Source: Cristatella mucedo (Eukaryota > Bryozoa > Phylactolaemata > Cristatellidae). From it: 60,000 nucleotides of DNA. Position 1 is the stretch's first letter. The number at the start of each line of letters is the position of its first letter. The translations under genes and the position numbers were made by a program. The stretch spans positions 377,501 through 437,500 of the forward strand of contig WPIO01000058.1 of NCBI GenBank assembly GCA_009760855.2, read 5' to 3'. Of this stretch, positions 34,988 through 60,000 are shown piece by piece. The notes below the pieces were generated by a model that saw nothing but the letters and a program-made list of their open reading frames with translations, had not been told where the DNA came from and ran no database searches.

Positions 34988-35847
34988 GGTTGGTTTACTA
35001 ATGCCATGTCACTCCGCCTGGCCAGCGACCACGTGGTCGGTAACTGGGCATGCCATGGCAGTTTGCGAATTAGTGCTACGAACCGCAGAAGGCAAGGTGA
35101 AAGCAAACGGTGGGCGTAAGTAGAATGTGCGACAGGCAAGATGTGCTTTGAAATATCTTTTAGTGCAGCTTTGAACAGTAGCGGAAGAGCAAAAGGCAAG
35201 TGCAGAGAGCGCAGTTCAGTAGCCGCCGGCGAGAGATATCCTGGATTTCAATATGCGCAATGGACCTAGTTAAGCAGTGTTTTGCCAGCGATGTTGCAGC
35301 CGCTCGCTAGTGGTGTCGGGAACCTGCAGCAGAACTCCAGTTCCGCCTTCTCGGCCAGAGTATCCAGTGAAAGGGTACATCTGGGAAGGTGCGCCCTTTA
35401 TGCCCAGGCAATCCGACCCATTCAATTGTTCTAGCTATTCCTGAATTGTTTGCATCAATCGACTGCCTGGCTCCAACAGGCATCGAGGACGTGGAAGTGC
35501 AGGAATAATGCCTAACGGCTTAGATACGTTTGCTTGCGGCTGCGACGTAGTCGATACGACAGTGCTATCATACTGCTTGTGGCTCTTCGTCGTCGGCTTA
35601 GTTTTCCTGTTCCGCCAGTACGGTGGCTGTTTCTGCTGCATTCTGGTCGCTTGATATAAACGCGACGCCACACATTCCTGCCTGTCTGCACAAAGCCATC
35701 AACTGTTTACACGGCATCTTGCAAAATTAAATATTAGTTGTAGGTAGTTGCCGGAGTTTTGTATTTATTGCGGGGCAGGCATGCCAAATAGGATACGCGA
35801 GGCCAGAGCTCAGTGTTTTCTGGCTATGCCGACACGTTGGGCTTGAA

Positions 35848-36143
35848 AGTAGTGGAGCCAGGATTTTCATTTGGGGGAGGGGGAGGACCTGCAACGTTTT
35901 TATGGAGGGGGAAGGCCCTCAAAATTTTCATGTTGGCGTAAGTAGACCCGCAAATAATGAAACAATATAACGCAACATCATAGTGTTTATACGGCAAGAC
36001 CTTGGCCGTTTTATAGCTAGTGGAACTAGTGGAATCAAGACATATATTTTCTTCATCGGTGACGGATGAGGGGGTGCCGAACGTGCCGCTGCCCTGCTGT
36101 GTGTGTGTGTGGGGTGCCCCTATACCCCCTGGCTCCACCACTG
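35848..36143. mobile_element. MITE-like element with CAGTGGYGGAGCC termini
   Basis: About 296 bp. The left end AGTAGTGGAGCCAGG and right end CCTGGCTCCACCACTG are inverted copies. A similar element lies at 58681-58959, also with a G-rich stretch then ACCTGCAA just inside the left end. CAGTGGYGG ends are common in non-autonomous animal DNA transposons, often hAT-like. The flanks CTTGA/CTTGGA may be a mutated target duplication. No transposase. Confidence 0.6.
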
Positions 36144-36864
36144 CTTGGAAGTTTGAATAGCTCTCTGAGCTGGCTAGCGAACGTCTGGGTCTGGTGAAAG
36201 TGTCAGGGTTTGGCTTGACTGTGCAGCCTGGTTCACAAGGGCCTCACGATAAGCCCTTGGACACAGCCATATTGTATTAAGTGACTGCACCGAGCTCGTG
36301 TCTGTCGGCAGATGGGTTGAAAAGTTATGACACAGCATTCTAACCTAACGGATGCACTCGTCTGAGGTCGTGGGGTTTTGCTAGAGTCATATCATTGTCA
36401 TTTAATATATTACATTACATACATACATAGCAAAAGCAGAAATGAGGCCATTGCATGGATCGAAATGATAATGAAGATTGGAAGCATTTGTCATGTCACA
36501 AATGTAATCAGATGCAAATTGAATGCCAAAATGTAACTGGCTGCTGTTTTTTTTAATTTATCGTTTGTCACTAAATAGTGTAACAGTTACTCATGTGTGT
36601 AGGAAAAGCAAACCGTTTAGCTCCACAAGTTGGTTTATGGTTTCCTCATGTGGTTTCGTGGATTCGCTTTCAATAATCCAATTGCTGTCGTAGTGACACC
36701 ACTTGGTTTGCCTAGCTTCTGTGCTCTTACCGGCAGTTTACGAGGCTATAGGTTTAGCACAACCTTAGCCAAGGCATTACCGTGAGCCAGTAATATACAA
36801 GGCAGTGCCCAGATAAAGGACAACGCTGCCTTCTAACAAGATACACACCGGGTTTCTGGTTTGG

Positions 36865-37045
36865 TGAGCCATGATGGCACACTAGGTAAGGCGGCTGCTT
36901 TTCACGACCTCGGTCCTGAAGTCCCAAAGTCATGGGTTTGAATCCAGCCGTGGGCGATCCTTCATTGTGGCTGAAAGGTTGGTGGTAGCCTTTAAGGCTC
37001 TTCTATAGCAATGCAAAAAGAGACTGATACATCAGCTAGTATTGT
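36865..37045 (+). mobile_element. tRNA-derived SINE, family A
   Basis: Box B CATGGGTTTGAATCCAGC, GGGCGATCC, then CCTTTAAGGCTCTTCTATAG and a TGATACATCAGC-type end. Same order as the other family A copies. Confidence 0.7.
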
Positions 37046-37257
37046 TCTTTCTCTCCTGCCTTAGACTCGGTGTTGTTCCGATGAAGCAGGATGATTGGCA
37101 AGCTCATGTTGCACATTTTGAGTATAGTTATTCCATGGCGATGTTGGGCCCTCTTTTGTATACATTGCAAATTGATCAAGTACTGTGCAGGGATTATGTT
37201 GTTGTGAAAGTGCATCCTAACATGTGATCTGGATATCTGACGTTACTGCAATTTATA

Positions 37258-37330
37258 CATTATAAAAATAAAAACATGTTTATAGCACTTTTAGAGAACA
37301 CATTGTCTTTCTAGGTACTTTACACATGCT
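37258..37330 (-). mobile_element. LINE 3' tail
   Basis: ATAGCACTTTTAGAGAACAC and CTTTCTAGGTACTTTACAC, the reverse complement of the LINE terminus. The tail side is A-rich. Confidence 0.5.
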
Positions 37331-38330
<1,000 letters not shown>

Positions 38331-38571
38331 GAAATGTAACTGCGGATGTATATTTAAATATTTATATACCTGCATGCTTACAACCACTCAAATGCAAAAG
38401 CATTTGGTCGGCTAGGGCAGCCACCTAGGGTGCCTTCTCGCCTGCATTTTGTGTAAACGTCTAACGTTTCTGTCACCAGAAGTATGTGCACTGGTTGCAT
38501 TTAGAAAAGACAGTATGCTCCCATCACGTATTATGGTTAATTTATGAAGTTAATATGACGACGAATCTCCT

Positions 38572-39200
38572 TTATTTGCAACCATCTGTGCGATCGCCCA
38601 GGCATAGAGTTGATAAAACGTCAGCAGTTAAGCTACCCCAGGCTCGTTGCATATGTTTAAAAAGCACATCAGGCGATGTGATATGGACAGCCAGTTGCCG
38701 TAACCGTCGCTCGGCTTCATCATACAAATGCTCGATTGGGTTAAGGTCCAGAGACCGACTCGGCCAGTCCATAACCGTCACAGGAGGGTAACTGAACTAC
38801 GATACATTATTAAAACACTCTTAGCTGTGGCTGTGGTCTCTTTTGGTTTTTATCGTTCCGGAAATTATCATCCAGTACACGAAATGCTGTTATACCGGGA
38901 TGTTCGACATTCTAAAGTGGATCTTAATAAACGCCGTGGGTCATGATGCCTGGCATGTGATGCAGGACCCAGATGCCATTTTTGGTGAAGCACCCCTATA
39001 TCATTACCCCCACCCCAAATTAGATGATTGGCTGCAGGCGTTTGGGTGAGACGGCCTCATTGGGTCGCCGATGCATGTAAAGCCTTCTCTTGCACTTCCA
39101 AAAGGGCATCGAGTTTGCATTCTTCATTCCATACAACTATACCCCAATTTTCAGTGGTTCAAAGGCTTCGAGCCTTGGCCCACTGTAAAAAGCTTTGGGT
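38572..39200 (-). pseudogene. Tc1/mariner transposase remnant
   Basis: On the minus strand the frame at 38572-38781 carries MDWPSRSLDLNPIEHLYDEA, the DDE-family signature (WPSxSPDLNPIEHLWDE) around the last catalytic acidic residue. Further upstream on this strand, in other frames, are VWNEECKLDA and NHLIWGGGND, matching the WGG block that precedes the second Asp. At least two frameshifts and several stops separate the blocks, so it is dead. Terminal repeats were not found. Confidence 0.8.
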
Positions 39201-39469
39201 AGATAAGTGGTTTCAAGAAGTCTTGATCCCTCCTCTGCCCTTGATCTTGACCTTCCTAATTGGTTCCCTTCTTGATGGATGCAGTGCTACAACACACCAA
39301 AATTCTAGATAAGTTTCACCTCAGGCTTAACGATGGGTCTGTCCATAGACCCATTCTGGTTTATGGCTGACACAAAGAAAGCAAGAAACACTAAGTGTAG
39401 GCTTGGAAAAGCTACCAAAATTTCGGGTATCAGTGTGCACTGCTTGGTATTTGAGGATTAGTGTAGGTC

Positions 39470-39612
39470 ATCTCGTGCTTGATGACATTGCCAATGTTCC
39501 CACTAATCCATTGGTCATGCTTTCTTTACAGCATCATCTGTAAGGTTACTAAAAAGAGACGGTTTTCTGAGGGTGCTGTACAATATATTATTATTACTAC
39601 TATAATTATATC
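39470..39612 (+). mobile_element. LINE 3' tail
   Basis: 3' UTR piece with CATGCTTTCTTTACAGCATC, then TTCTGAGGGTGCTGTACAAT and (ATT)n. It belongs to the family of 41590-42481. Confidence 0.65.
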
Positions 39613-39659
39613 AATACATTTTAACAAAGGATAAGTATACATTATATGCAGAAATAGTC

Positions 39660-41540
39660 AAATCACAGACTATTAACCCAAGAGTGTTAGCGTCCACTAT
39701 CGACCATCTTCTTAATTGCTCACAAACAAGTATACTGCCCAGCGATCCCAACTGGGATGTAGCAAAGCATTTCTCCAAATTCTTTGTAGGTAAGATAGGA
39801 CGGATTAGAGACTCCATCATATTGCTGCTGTTCCTGCCTGACAGCATCCCCCTCATCACTCTGCTCATCTTCTCTCACAATCCACCATGAATGTCTCTCT
39901 ATTAAACTCATCTCTAGATTCATCTTTCAGGCTAAGAAGACCACTAATCCTCTAGACCCTGTCCCATTAGTTCTGCTTATGAGGTGCATGTACCTATTGC
40001 TGCTCACCATAACACATTTTTTAAATATGTCCTTCGTTACCGTGGAGTCACTGGCCCTCTGAAACAGCTGTGGTCAGGCTACTCATTCAAAAGCTAGCCT
40101 TAGCTCATGAGAGCCCAAGTAACTTTTGTCCAATCTTCCATCTGCCGTCATATCCAAGGCACTTAACAAGTGGTGGCCCAACAGCTAAACGATTACACGA
40201 GTTAATCACATCGAGTCAGCAAATTCCAATTGGAATTTAGAGCTAACCATTCTCCAGAAGCTGTCTTGCTGTCGGTTTGCAATAACCTTCTGAATAATGC
40301 TGACCATGCAAGGGCCTCCGATATTACTCCTAGATCTCGAAGCAGCATTCGATACAATTGACCACCAGATCCCTTTGGAGATCATATCGACATACCTATG
40401 TAGGTATCGCTAGTACTGCGCTAAGTTCTGGGTTAGATCCTACCACAGTGAGATATGTCAGTGTTGATATAAGTGGCAGTCGGTTATGGAGTGGGCGTGG
40501 TTTCTTCTGGCCTAGCGTTCCTTCTTGACCTCCTGAAATGGCCTAGTAGTCCGAAAAGTTTGCCGATTCCTGCCTTAAGCTATGGGGTACCTTATGATTC
40601 GGCCTAAGGCCTCATTCTTTCAGTTATCTATGCTCTCCATCTGGACGATATCATTGCCAAACACAATCTTGGCATTCATTTCACTGCCGATGACACTCAG
40701 CTTTACCTACCTGTCCGTGACCCTTCTCAGCCTCGTTCTGCATCCGATTCTCTTACCTCCCTTGCAGCCTGTATGGATGATAATCTCACTGGATGACATA
40801 AACTTCCTAAAATTTAGCAATGATAAATACGACCAGCCTAATAGCTACGGGTGAGTCTGGTGTCATGCTCAAATTGGAAGAGCCCATCCTCAACATTCTG
40901 TCATCAAGCATCACTATCATTACATCCTGTTCCAAATAGACTTGTCATTGGATGAGGCCATTGCCTCCACTGTCAAATCGGCCTATTATGTTCTTAAGAA
41001 CATTGCCAACGAACAGGGCCTGATAAGTCAAGAGTACGACAGCCAACCTAGTTCCCATGTTTGTAGCATTGCTTCTACTTTACTGCAGTTCCCTTTATTT
41101 CATGACTCCTCGCCTGTATCCGTAATCGTACACAACTGGTGCACAATGTAGTTTGTCGTCTGATCGGTTGTCAGGGGTATAGCTTCCACAGAATACCACT
41201 TCTGTTTGAGCGTTACAGGGTCTATATCAAGCATCAAATCGACTTCGAGCTCCTCCATCCTGCCTGCAGGTCACTCCACTCGCTTGCACCAGCTCACCTG
41301 TCCAACTTGCTTACTTCTCCTGCATGCCTAGTACCACGTACACCTCGGCTTCCAGTCGTCTCGCCAGCCATTCTTTGCACTAAATTGAAATCTTTTGGTG
41401 ATCTGGCCTTCAGTTCATATGTGCCGAAAGTCTGGAATTTGCTCCCGGCTCCTTTCACCACCTGTAATGACTTTGCATCATTTAAGTCAAAACCAAAGAT
41501 GTATCCCCTCCCTTAGCTTTAACTGAGCTCCAGTATAGTT
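39660..41540 (+). mobile_element. LINE copy (CR1/L2/Jockey type), RT region, decayed
   Basis: Blocks in order: AKHFSKFFVGKIGRIRDSI (linker before RT, 39760-39815), LDLEAAFDTIDHQ (RT core, about 40335), NLGIHFTADDTQLYLPV with the catalytic ADD (about 40660-40710), LDEAIASTVKSAYY (40945), and SLAPAHLSNLL to LKSFGDLAFSSYVPKVWNLL (41280-41440). Several frameshifts and stops. No endonuclease region seen. It is followed almost directly by a second copy. Confidence 0.85.
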
Positions 41541-41589
41541 GTATTTCTTCCTCCTGTGTGGTTAGGGTGCTAATTTATCTATGATTCAG

Positions 41590-42481
41590 TGCCGGATACT
41601 AACGGGTCTACTGACGAGTGGTCCCTGAAGACTTCTTGTGTACTTGTAACCTTTCATTGGAGGACCATATCAGCTCCACAATCAAGTCTGCCTACTTTCA
41701 GCTTCGTAATATTGCTAAAATTCGGTCTTGTTTTGACAGGGATACCACATTTAAGTTGGTCCATGCATTTGTGACATCCCGTCTTGACTTCTGTAACTCA
41801 CTGCTTGCTGGCCTACCGGGATGTGCAATCAGGCGCGTACAGCTGGCGCAAAACTCTGCAGCTAGTCTTGTCTGTCGTGAGCGACGCAGTTGCCACATCA
41901 CACCACTTCTCGCTGACCTGCACTGGCTCCCAGTCAAGCAACGCATCGAATTCAAGGTTTTGTTGCTCACTTTTAGGTCACTTCATTCTTTGGACTCAGC
42001 CTACCTATCAGATCTACTGCCCCACCAGGCTGAGCATCATACAACTATCTTTTCGCAATCTAACTGTTTACCTATACCTCGTACAAACCTCAAATCCTTT
42101 GGAGACCGCGCCTTTAGTTCGTATGCTCCCAAAGCCTGGAACTCACTCCTGACTTGCGTCAGAACATCCATTGACTTGACCACATTTAAAAATAACTTAA
42201 AAAACACACCTATTTAGGACAGCATTTATCGGGTCCCTGTAATTCGTCCTTTATGTACTTATGCATGCTGACAGTGTGCATGCTGCCACTAACCACACTA
42301 GCATGCTGCCCCTGTGCATGTCACCCCTAACCGTGTTAGTCTTGTTTTTTATTGAGCAAGCATGCTACTACTAACCATTCGATCGTTTTTCCTTTGCCTT
42401 TGCAAATGTAAAGCGCCTAGAGAGAGAGATTGAGTTCTCCCAGGTTGCTTTATCAAAGGTGTTATTATTATTATTATTATT
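41590..42481 (+). mobile_element. LINE copy, RT C-terminus and 3' UTR
   Basis: A 199-codon open stretch at 41618-42217 carries DHISSTIKSAYFQLRNIAKI, RLDFCNSLLAGLPG, LHWLPVKQRIEFKVLLLTF, YLSDLLPHQ, and LKSFGDRAFSSYAPKAWNSL, the usual C-terminal part of a CR1/L2-like ORF2. The 3' UTR then ends with GTAAAGCGCCTAGAGAGAGA and an (ATT)n tail. 5'-truncated; this is the best reference copy for the family's 3' end. Confidence 0.9.
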
Positions 42482-42529
42482 ACATGCCTGTCTGAGCATG
42501 GTAGCTATGTGCTTGTGTATGCTTACCCC

Positions 42530-42680
42530 TGGATCTTAGCCCAGGGGTAAGATGCTTGCACTTCACGACCCAGGTCGTGGGTTAGAGGCCTTTAGCAGGC
42601 AATCTTTTACACTGCAGGCAAGTTGGTAGCCACTAAGGATTTTCTGCCGATGCATAAATCAACTGTTTGCTGATGTATGC
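42530..42680 (+). mobile_element. tRNA-derived SINE, family A
   Basis: AGCCCAGGGGTAAGATGCTT, CTTCACGACCCAGGTCGTGG, then GCCACTAAGGATTTTCTGCC and AAATCAACTGTTTGCTGA. It follows the LINE tail by about 50 bp. Confidence 0.7.
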
Positions 42681-43439
42681 ACAGCTCAGTGATTTTTTGA
42701 AGCCCTACCACCACAAAATTGTGTATTTTCAAAAAGCCACCACCAGAAAGGTTCCAAAAGGAGACAGAGGAAGACTCATCTATGAAGCCTGGTGGTAGCA
42801 TGCTCATTTTCATTTGCACATCCCGGGTATTAATGTAGCAGATGTTCCCCAGTCAAAGGGTTCTTCTGGTTGTACTTTCCATATTTGCCCATATTTGCGT
42901 GTCTTCCTACTACATTAGCGTACTGAGAGCTGTCATGTGGCTAGGCATTTTGTGTGTTGCAACGCATTATGTAAAACACTCCGGAAATAGTGGCGAATAA
43001 CTTGTGTATTGATACACAGTACAAGTGACTTAAGTGTGAACACGGAACAGCGGCGGAGCCCTCACAGAGAAGCGCACACATCCGTGTCCGACACCGCAAG
43101 AGTACTTCCGATAGTGCCTCTGAGCCCCAAGAACTCCATACGAAACCCTTGCCATCCGTTGGCATCGCAGAGCCCGACCTTCGAATGTGGCTAGTAGAGG
43201 CCAGAGCCTCCAGTGCCGAGCTACGTTTTGCACTATTTTGTGGCTAAGCTCTTTATGTATCAATCGTTCTTGCACAGGTAAATGGTTCATTTTTAGCTTT
43301 TGAATTCTCTCTGCATTTGCATTTTATCAATAATTTGTGTCTCCTTGCCGCTTTCACTTACTGCTTTTGCTGCCCTTATCACGTCTCATGACGTGAAGAC
43401 AAAAGGGACACCTGGAACTCAGAGGATGCCGTGGACATG
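42681..43439. other. Intergenic, nothing recognised
   Basis: No family match in any frame, although 43030-43290 has overlapping open frames on both strands. The unplaced first exon of the ZSWIM7-like gene was sought here without success. Confidence 0.35.
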
Positions 43440-43570
43440 AAACCTGTTCTGGAAGGGGGGTAAGGTGCTTGCCTTTGAGGACAGAGGTCGTGGGCTCGAG
43501 CCCTTTGGCATATGTGTAGCAACTGGGTAGAGATTAAGTTCACTTAGGGTGCTACAAAATGAATTATGTT
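43440..43570 (+). mobile_element. tRNA-derived SINE, family B
   Basis: GGGGGGTAAGGTGCTTGCCT, box B GTGGGCTCGAGCCC, GGCATATGTG, CTGGGTAGAGATTAAGTTCA and CTTAGGGTGCTACAAAATG. The cleanest family B copy without a TA expansion. Confidence 0.75.
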
Positions 43571-43661
43571 ATACTATATGGTCTTTGCAGAATCAGACCG
43601 ATTACGACCAGTATAATTCTTGAGGTCCTGTAGATAGATTTTGGTGAACAGCATAGCTCTC

Positions 43662-43664
<3 letters not shown>

Positions 43665-43703
<39 letters not shown>
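43665..43703. repeat. (CT)n microsatellite
   Basis: About 39 bp of CT/GCTCT. Confidence 0.95.
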
Positions 43704-44307
43704 CGTGGTGGTCGAATGTATATCTTCAGCAGTGTCTTGTCATTGAGTTTTTTTTAGCGTGTTATGCACTGGTATCGACGATGGATAAGAAACTAAAACC
43801 TCTTTATGCCCTGGTTTAAATATTTCCGGGAATCACATGCTACGAAGCCGTCGACTTATCTCCATTCATAGTTTTTAGGATTATCAAAAGAAATGCAGCC
43901 ATGAGCAGAAATCTCGGAGAGCACTTCTGCTTAATGTGATAGTTTTTATTTGCTACTACACAGCCCATCCTTAGTGCCACTAGCCCTCCTGGACTGTCTA
44001 GCCCATCCGTTGTGTCAGCAGTCTTCCTTAATCACACTGGTTTGGATGTTACCTCTTTGCAAGATATTGGATGCATTAAGGTTTACTCCGATAGGCATAG
44101 CTGGGTAGCCCATTGCTGTCGGTTAATTTGCATGGCCTCTGGTCGAGTGACAGTCAATTTGCATGTCTTCAGCTCGATCTGCCAGGGGGCTCTCTGCAAC
44201 TCCAGACCCTCTGCCTGCAGATCTTTGCGATCTTGATGTTCAGATTTTCTTAGATTCTTGCAAGTCTGTTTGGCTGGCATCTGACCTTGCATGGCTTAAA
44301 TTTGCAG

Positions 44308-57351
<13,044 letters not shown>

Positions 57352-58680
57352 TTCACCCGTCAGATTTGCCACTTGCTTGGCTTGAAACCTCCTTCTGGAT
57401 CTCGTACACTTTGATAATAGAACCAAAGTTTGAACTTATTTCATCGACTTGGTATTTTTCATTTGCTGAAGAACAGCAATCTATGGTATTTATAAGTTAT
57501 TATGGGTGTAGCTACAAACGGAAGTATGTAGTTATGCAGACGTGTATGTATTTATTGTGTACATGATTTAATTAGTTTGATTAGCCGTGTATTATAGAGG
57601 GTGTAGTTTTGTTAGTATTCCTAGGTCTCGTCAGTGAAGTAGGCCAAGGGAGCAGCCAAACTAGACACAAACTGCTGCTGCTCCGGCATATGTAATTTAT
57701 TGCTGTCTTATTCTTGAGATTTAAATACAGAAATTCTGAAAGAATCTCTGCTGCGGTTTAGCAGCCTTTGCAAAAAATCTTGTCCGCTTGATATTGAACG
57801 CAATCAGGCGAGCTAGCCCTTTTAAATCAGTGTCAGCATTGTCCGGCTGGATTGAGTAAGTACGGAGGCATCAGTTCTCACAGGGCGTCATGCATGCTGT
57901 GCCATCAATCTTCCGTATTCCAGTCAAATTAACTTGCATATCGTGCAATGGGTTATTCCATATGAGTTTCACGACCTGAAATTTCACGCTACCTTAAGAC
58001 CAAATGGTAGGGGGGTCGCTCAAAAAACAGTCCTGCCCTAAAAGCTCAAGTCCTTATATTTCCCTACTAAGGTGCTCAATGCCTTTCGTGGTGGCGATAT
58101 TTCATGAATCGGAGACTGATGATTGATTCACTACGCATCAGGGGTTGATTGTGGTGAGGTAGATCGTAATCTGTTCTGCGGAATAATGTTTGCTTCACCG
58201 ATGTAAAGCTTAAGAGACAGCCAGTATGTTGTACCGACACGCTGCTTCGCGACTCGAAGTACCGCCGGGTCTGGTGCCCCAGTTCAGCCTCACTTCCCAT
58301 CGCACCAGCCGAGCCGAACCATCCAGCCTCTTGCTAAGCCGCGAAACCGCACCGACCTTCTCGAGCGACATTTAGTAGCCTACGAGCAGCCTTATCAAAG
58401 ATGGTCCATCGCTAATTCCGGGCCAATGTCTTTTCGTCGAGCCTTTGCCTGTGCTTAAATCTCATGAGGTCATTAGCGGACGATACCAGGATCTTGCTTA
58501 TCCCCGATTCATATCTCAGACGAGTTATTCGCGCTCGCACAGGGAACAACGAATGCTAGACAATATAGCACTCCGAAAAATTCCTCAGCAGCTATAAAAG
58601 AACAGCTGGTCACCGTGCCTGGTGACCTTAACACTAAAGCCAAGTGACCTTTACACCTGGTAATAATAGCTTCTTTACTG
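57352..58680. other. Downstream of the ZSWIM7-like gene, nothing recognised
   Basis: Includes its 3' UTR of unknown length. No other gene seen. Confidence 0.4.
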
Positions 58681-58959
58681 CAGGGCGGAGCCTAGATTTT
58701 TGTGTGAGGGGGCAAGACCTGCAAGATATGAAAAATTGTAGCGCACAATCGTTGCGTCCATTCGATACGCACATGGCGGTTGCTCATCGATTGTCAGTCA
58801 GTAAGATACGATTTCGCCGTTGGTGACGATCGACGATACGATCCTCGACTTGCAGCAAAGCCCACGCTCCAGCTCGTGCCCTGATAGTGGGCCGCCAAGG
58901 TCGCTGCCCGCAGCTTTATGTGGTTAGTTCCCCCGGGCCACTCCGTGGATCCGCCACTG
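58681..58959. mobile_element. MITE-like element, second copy
   Basis: The left end CAGGGCGGAGCCTAG and right end GTGGATCCGCCACTG are inverted. The inner GTGAGGGGGCAAGACCTGCA parallels the copy at 35848-36143. 279 bp, no transposase. Confidence 0.6.
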
Positions 58960-59359
58960 CTCGACAGTAGGAGAGACTTGCGGTTACTCGAGACCAGCAT
59001 ATCCCCGATATCAGCACAGGACATCCCTCGTTTCCAGAAACATCTTCGAAGGGCGTAGGGAGCCAGTGGAGGTCTGCCATTCGCTAAGTCGAAGGAGAAA
59101 ATACTCCTGCTGACGTATAGGCAAGCGTTTGGATCGTTGAATTTCGTTGTCTGCCGGTTATTTCAATGTTAATGTTTTTGTGTTGCACGTCTGCACTGAA
59201 TTATGCATAGGTCAGCAAAGCGCTAAGGAAGAAAAGACAAGTTCACAAGAACGCTCTACCGAACCTTACCGAATTTGCTCCCCATTCGCCGCTTGTGCAG
59301 TTTACCAATGCTGGGCATACAGTAGGACAGTTGACACGGAACCAGCAAATGCTGTGAGT

Positions 59360-59810
59360 AACGGATGAGTTAGTTTTTAGGTTCTTTTTGAACGTTATCA
59401 AGTCAGGGGATATCACGACGCCGGTCGAGAATGAGTTTCAGGCTTTGGGAGCCTAGTAACTGGAGGCATGGTCTTCACAAATTAAGTTTGGGGCAGAAGT
59501 TAGGGGCACAATTAGTCGACCTGAGTCAGAAGAGCTGTTGGTGCGATGAGAGTCTGAAGTGAAACTATTCCCCTTTAATATGAGTTTAAAAAGAAGTTTT
59601 GTTTGAATGATTGGTTGAATTTGGCCAAAGTTTATCATGTTTCAGGCGACCGATAAATGTATAGGACTTGAACTGTGACCTCATAGCTTCCAATCATATC
59701 ACGTCGGCAAGACGTAATATGATGTGGCAACTTGGACGCTCAGGACTGACGAGCCTAGCTGCAGAGCTTTGCACCAACTGTAATTGCATTACTGCAGAGG
59801 CCACAGGTTC
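59360..59810 (-). mobile_element. LINE 3' fragment
   Basis: Minus strand: the block complementary to GTTATCAAGTCAGGGGATAT and the SFSSxxPKAxNS region, then upstream the NCVQSSAARLV-like block (around 59740-59790). Frameshifted copy of the 41590 family. Confidence 0.7.
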
Positions 59811-60000
59811 GTGTCCTGTAGTTAGCCGCCTACCTGGTTTTTCTTACTATCTGTGTGGTGGGTGCTAAATGGCTGCAAGCCTCGAATTTTCGAAGTTTAA
59901 TATAGACCCCCGCCATTAGAAATGAGAACGCTGAACAGCAGGCGGAACCGAGTTGAAATTCATGCGAATACAGTCTTTCGACAACTAACGGCAACATTCA

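Noticed and set aside
34912-35199. Minus-strand frame ending RGARTHDPEIKSLMLYRLS
   Set aside because: This peptide is the antisense of the tRNA-Lys gene, a common false protein in databases.

Overview
This is nuclear DNA of a multicellular animal, very probably an invertebrate. It has a large gene of many small exons with GT-AG introns, a eukaryotic tRNA gene, dense decayed LINEs of the CR1/L2/Jockey type, tRNA-derived SINEs, a Tc1/mariner remnant, MITE-like elements and long microsatellites. The phylum cannot be fixed from the sequence. Nearly all open reading frames in the window are chance frames, microsatellite translations or transposon relics, so the genes had to be assembled exon by exon.

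Left half (1-28.5 kb, minus strand): the 5' part of a DmX-like / rabconnectin-3 alpha gene (DMXL1/DMXL2, Rbcn-3A family). I place 24 coding exons from the start codon at 28447 to position 479. Every splice junction keeps the reading frame, giving 1,399 codons plus one base. The gene runs off the left edge, so the C-terminal part (including the Rav1-like region) is outside the window. The product is a WD40-repeat scaffold that promotes V-ATPase assembly. Its introns carry LINE and SINE fragments, minisatellites and microsatellites. One intron is GC-AG, and one splice donor lies directly on a (GT)n microsatellite.

Middle (28.5-44.3 kb): the upstream flank of the DmX-like gene, long (TA)n and (AG)n arrays, a 21-bp minisatellite, a tRNA-Lys(CUU) gene, a MITE-like element, a Tc1/mariner relic and two adjacent LINE copies. 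I see no convincing protein gene here. The missing first exon of the next gene may lie here.

Right half (44.3-60 kb, plus strand): four exons of a ZSWIM7 (SWS1) homologue, a SWIM zinc-finger recombination factor, spread over 13 kb. A 32-nt micro-exon lies between the two halves of the zinc-binding motif, and the introns are packed with LINEs and SINEs. The two genes are divergent. The last 2.6 kb holds a second MITE-like element and a LINE fragment.

No prokaryotic, viral, CRISPR or toxin system was found. The points most worth checking are the exon structures of the two genes, the microsatellite-fused donor, the GC-AG intron, the micro-exon, and a SINE family that appears to share its 3' tail with the resident LINE and to seed (TA)n arrays.
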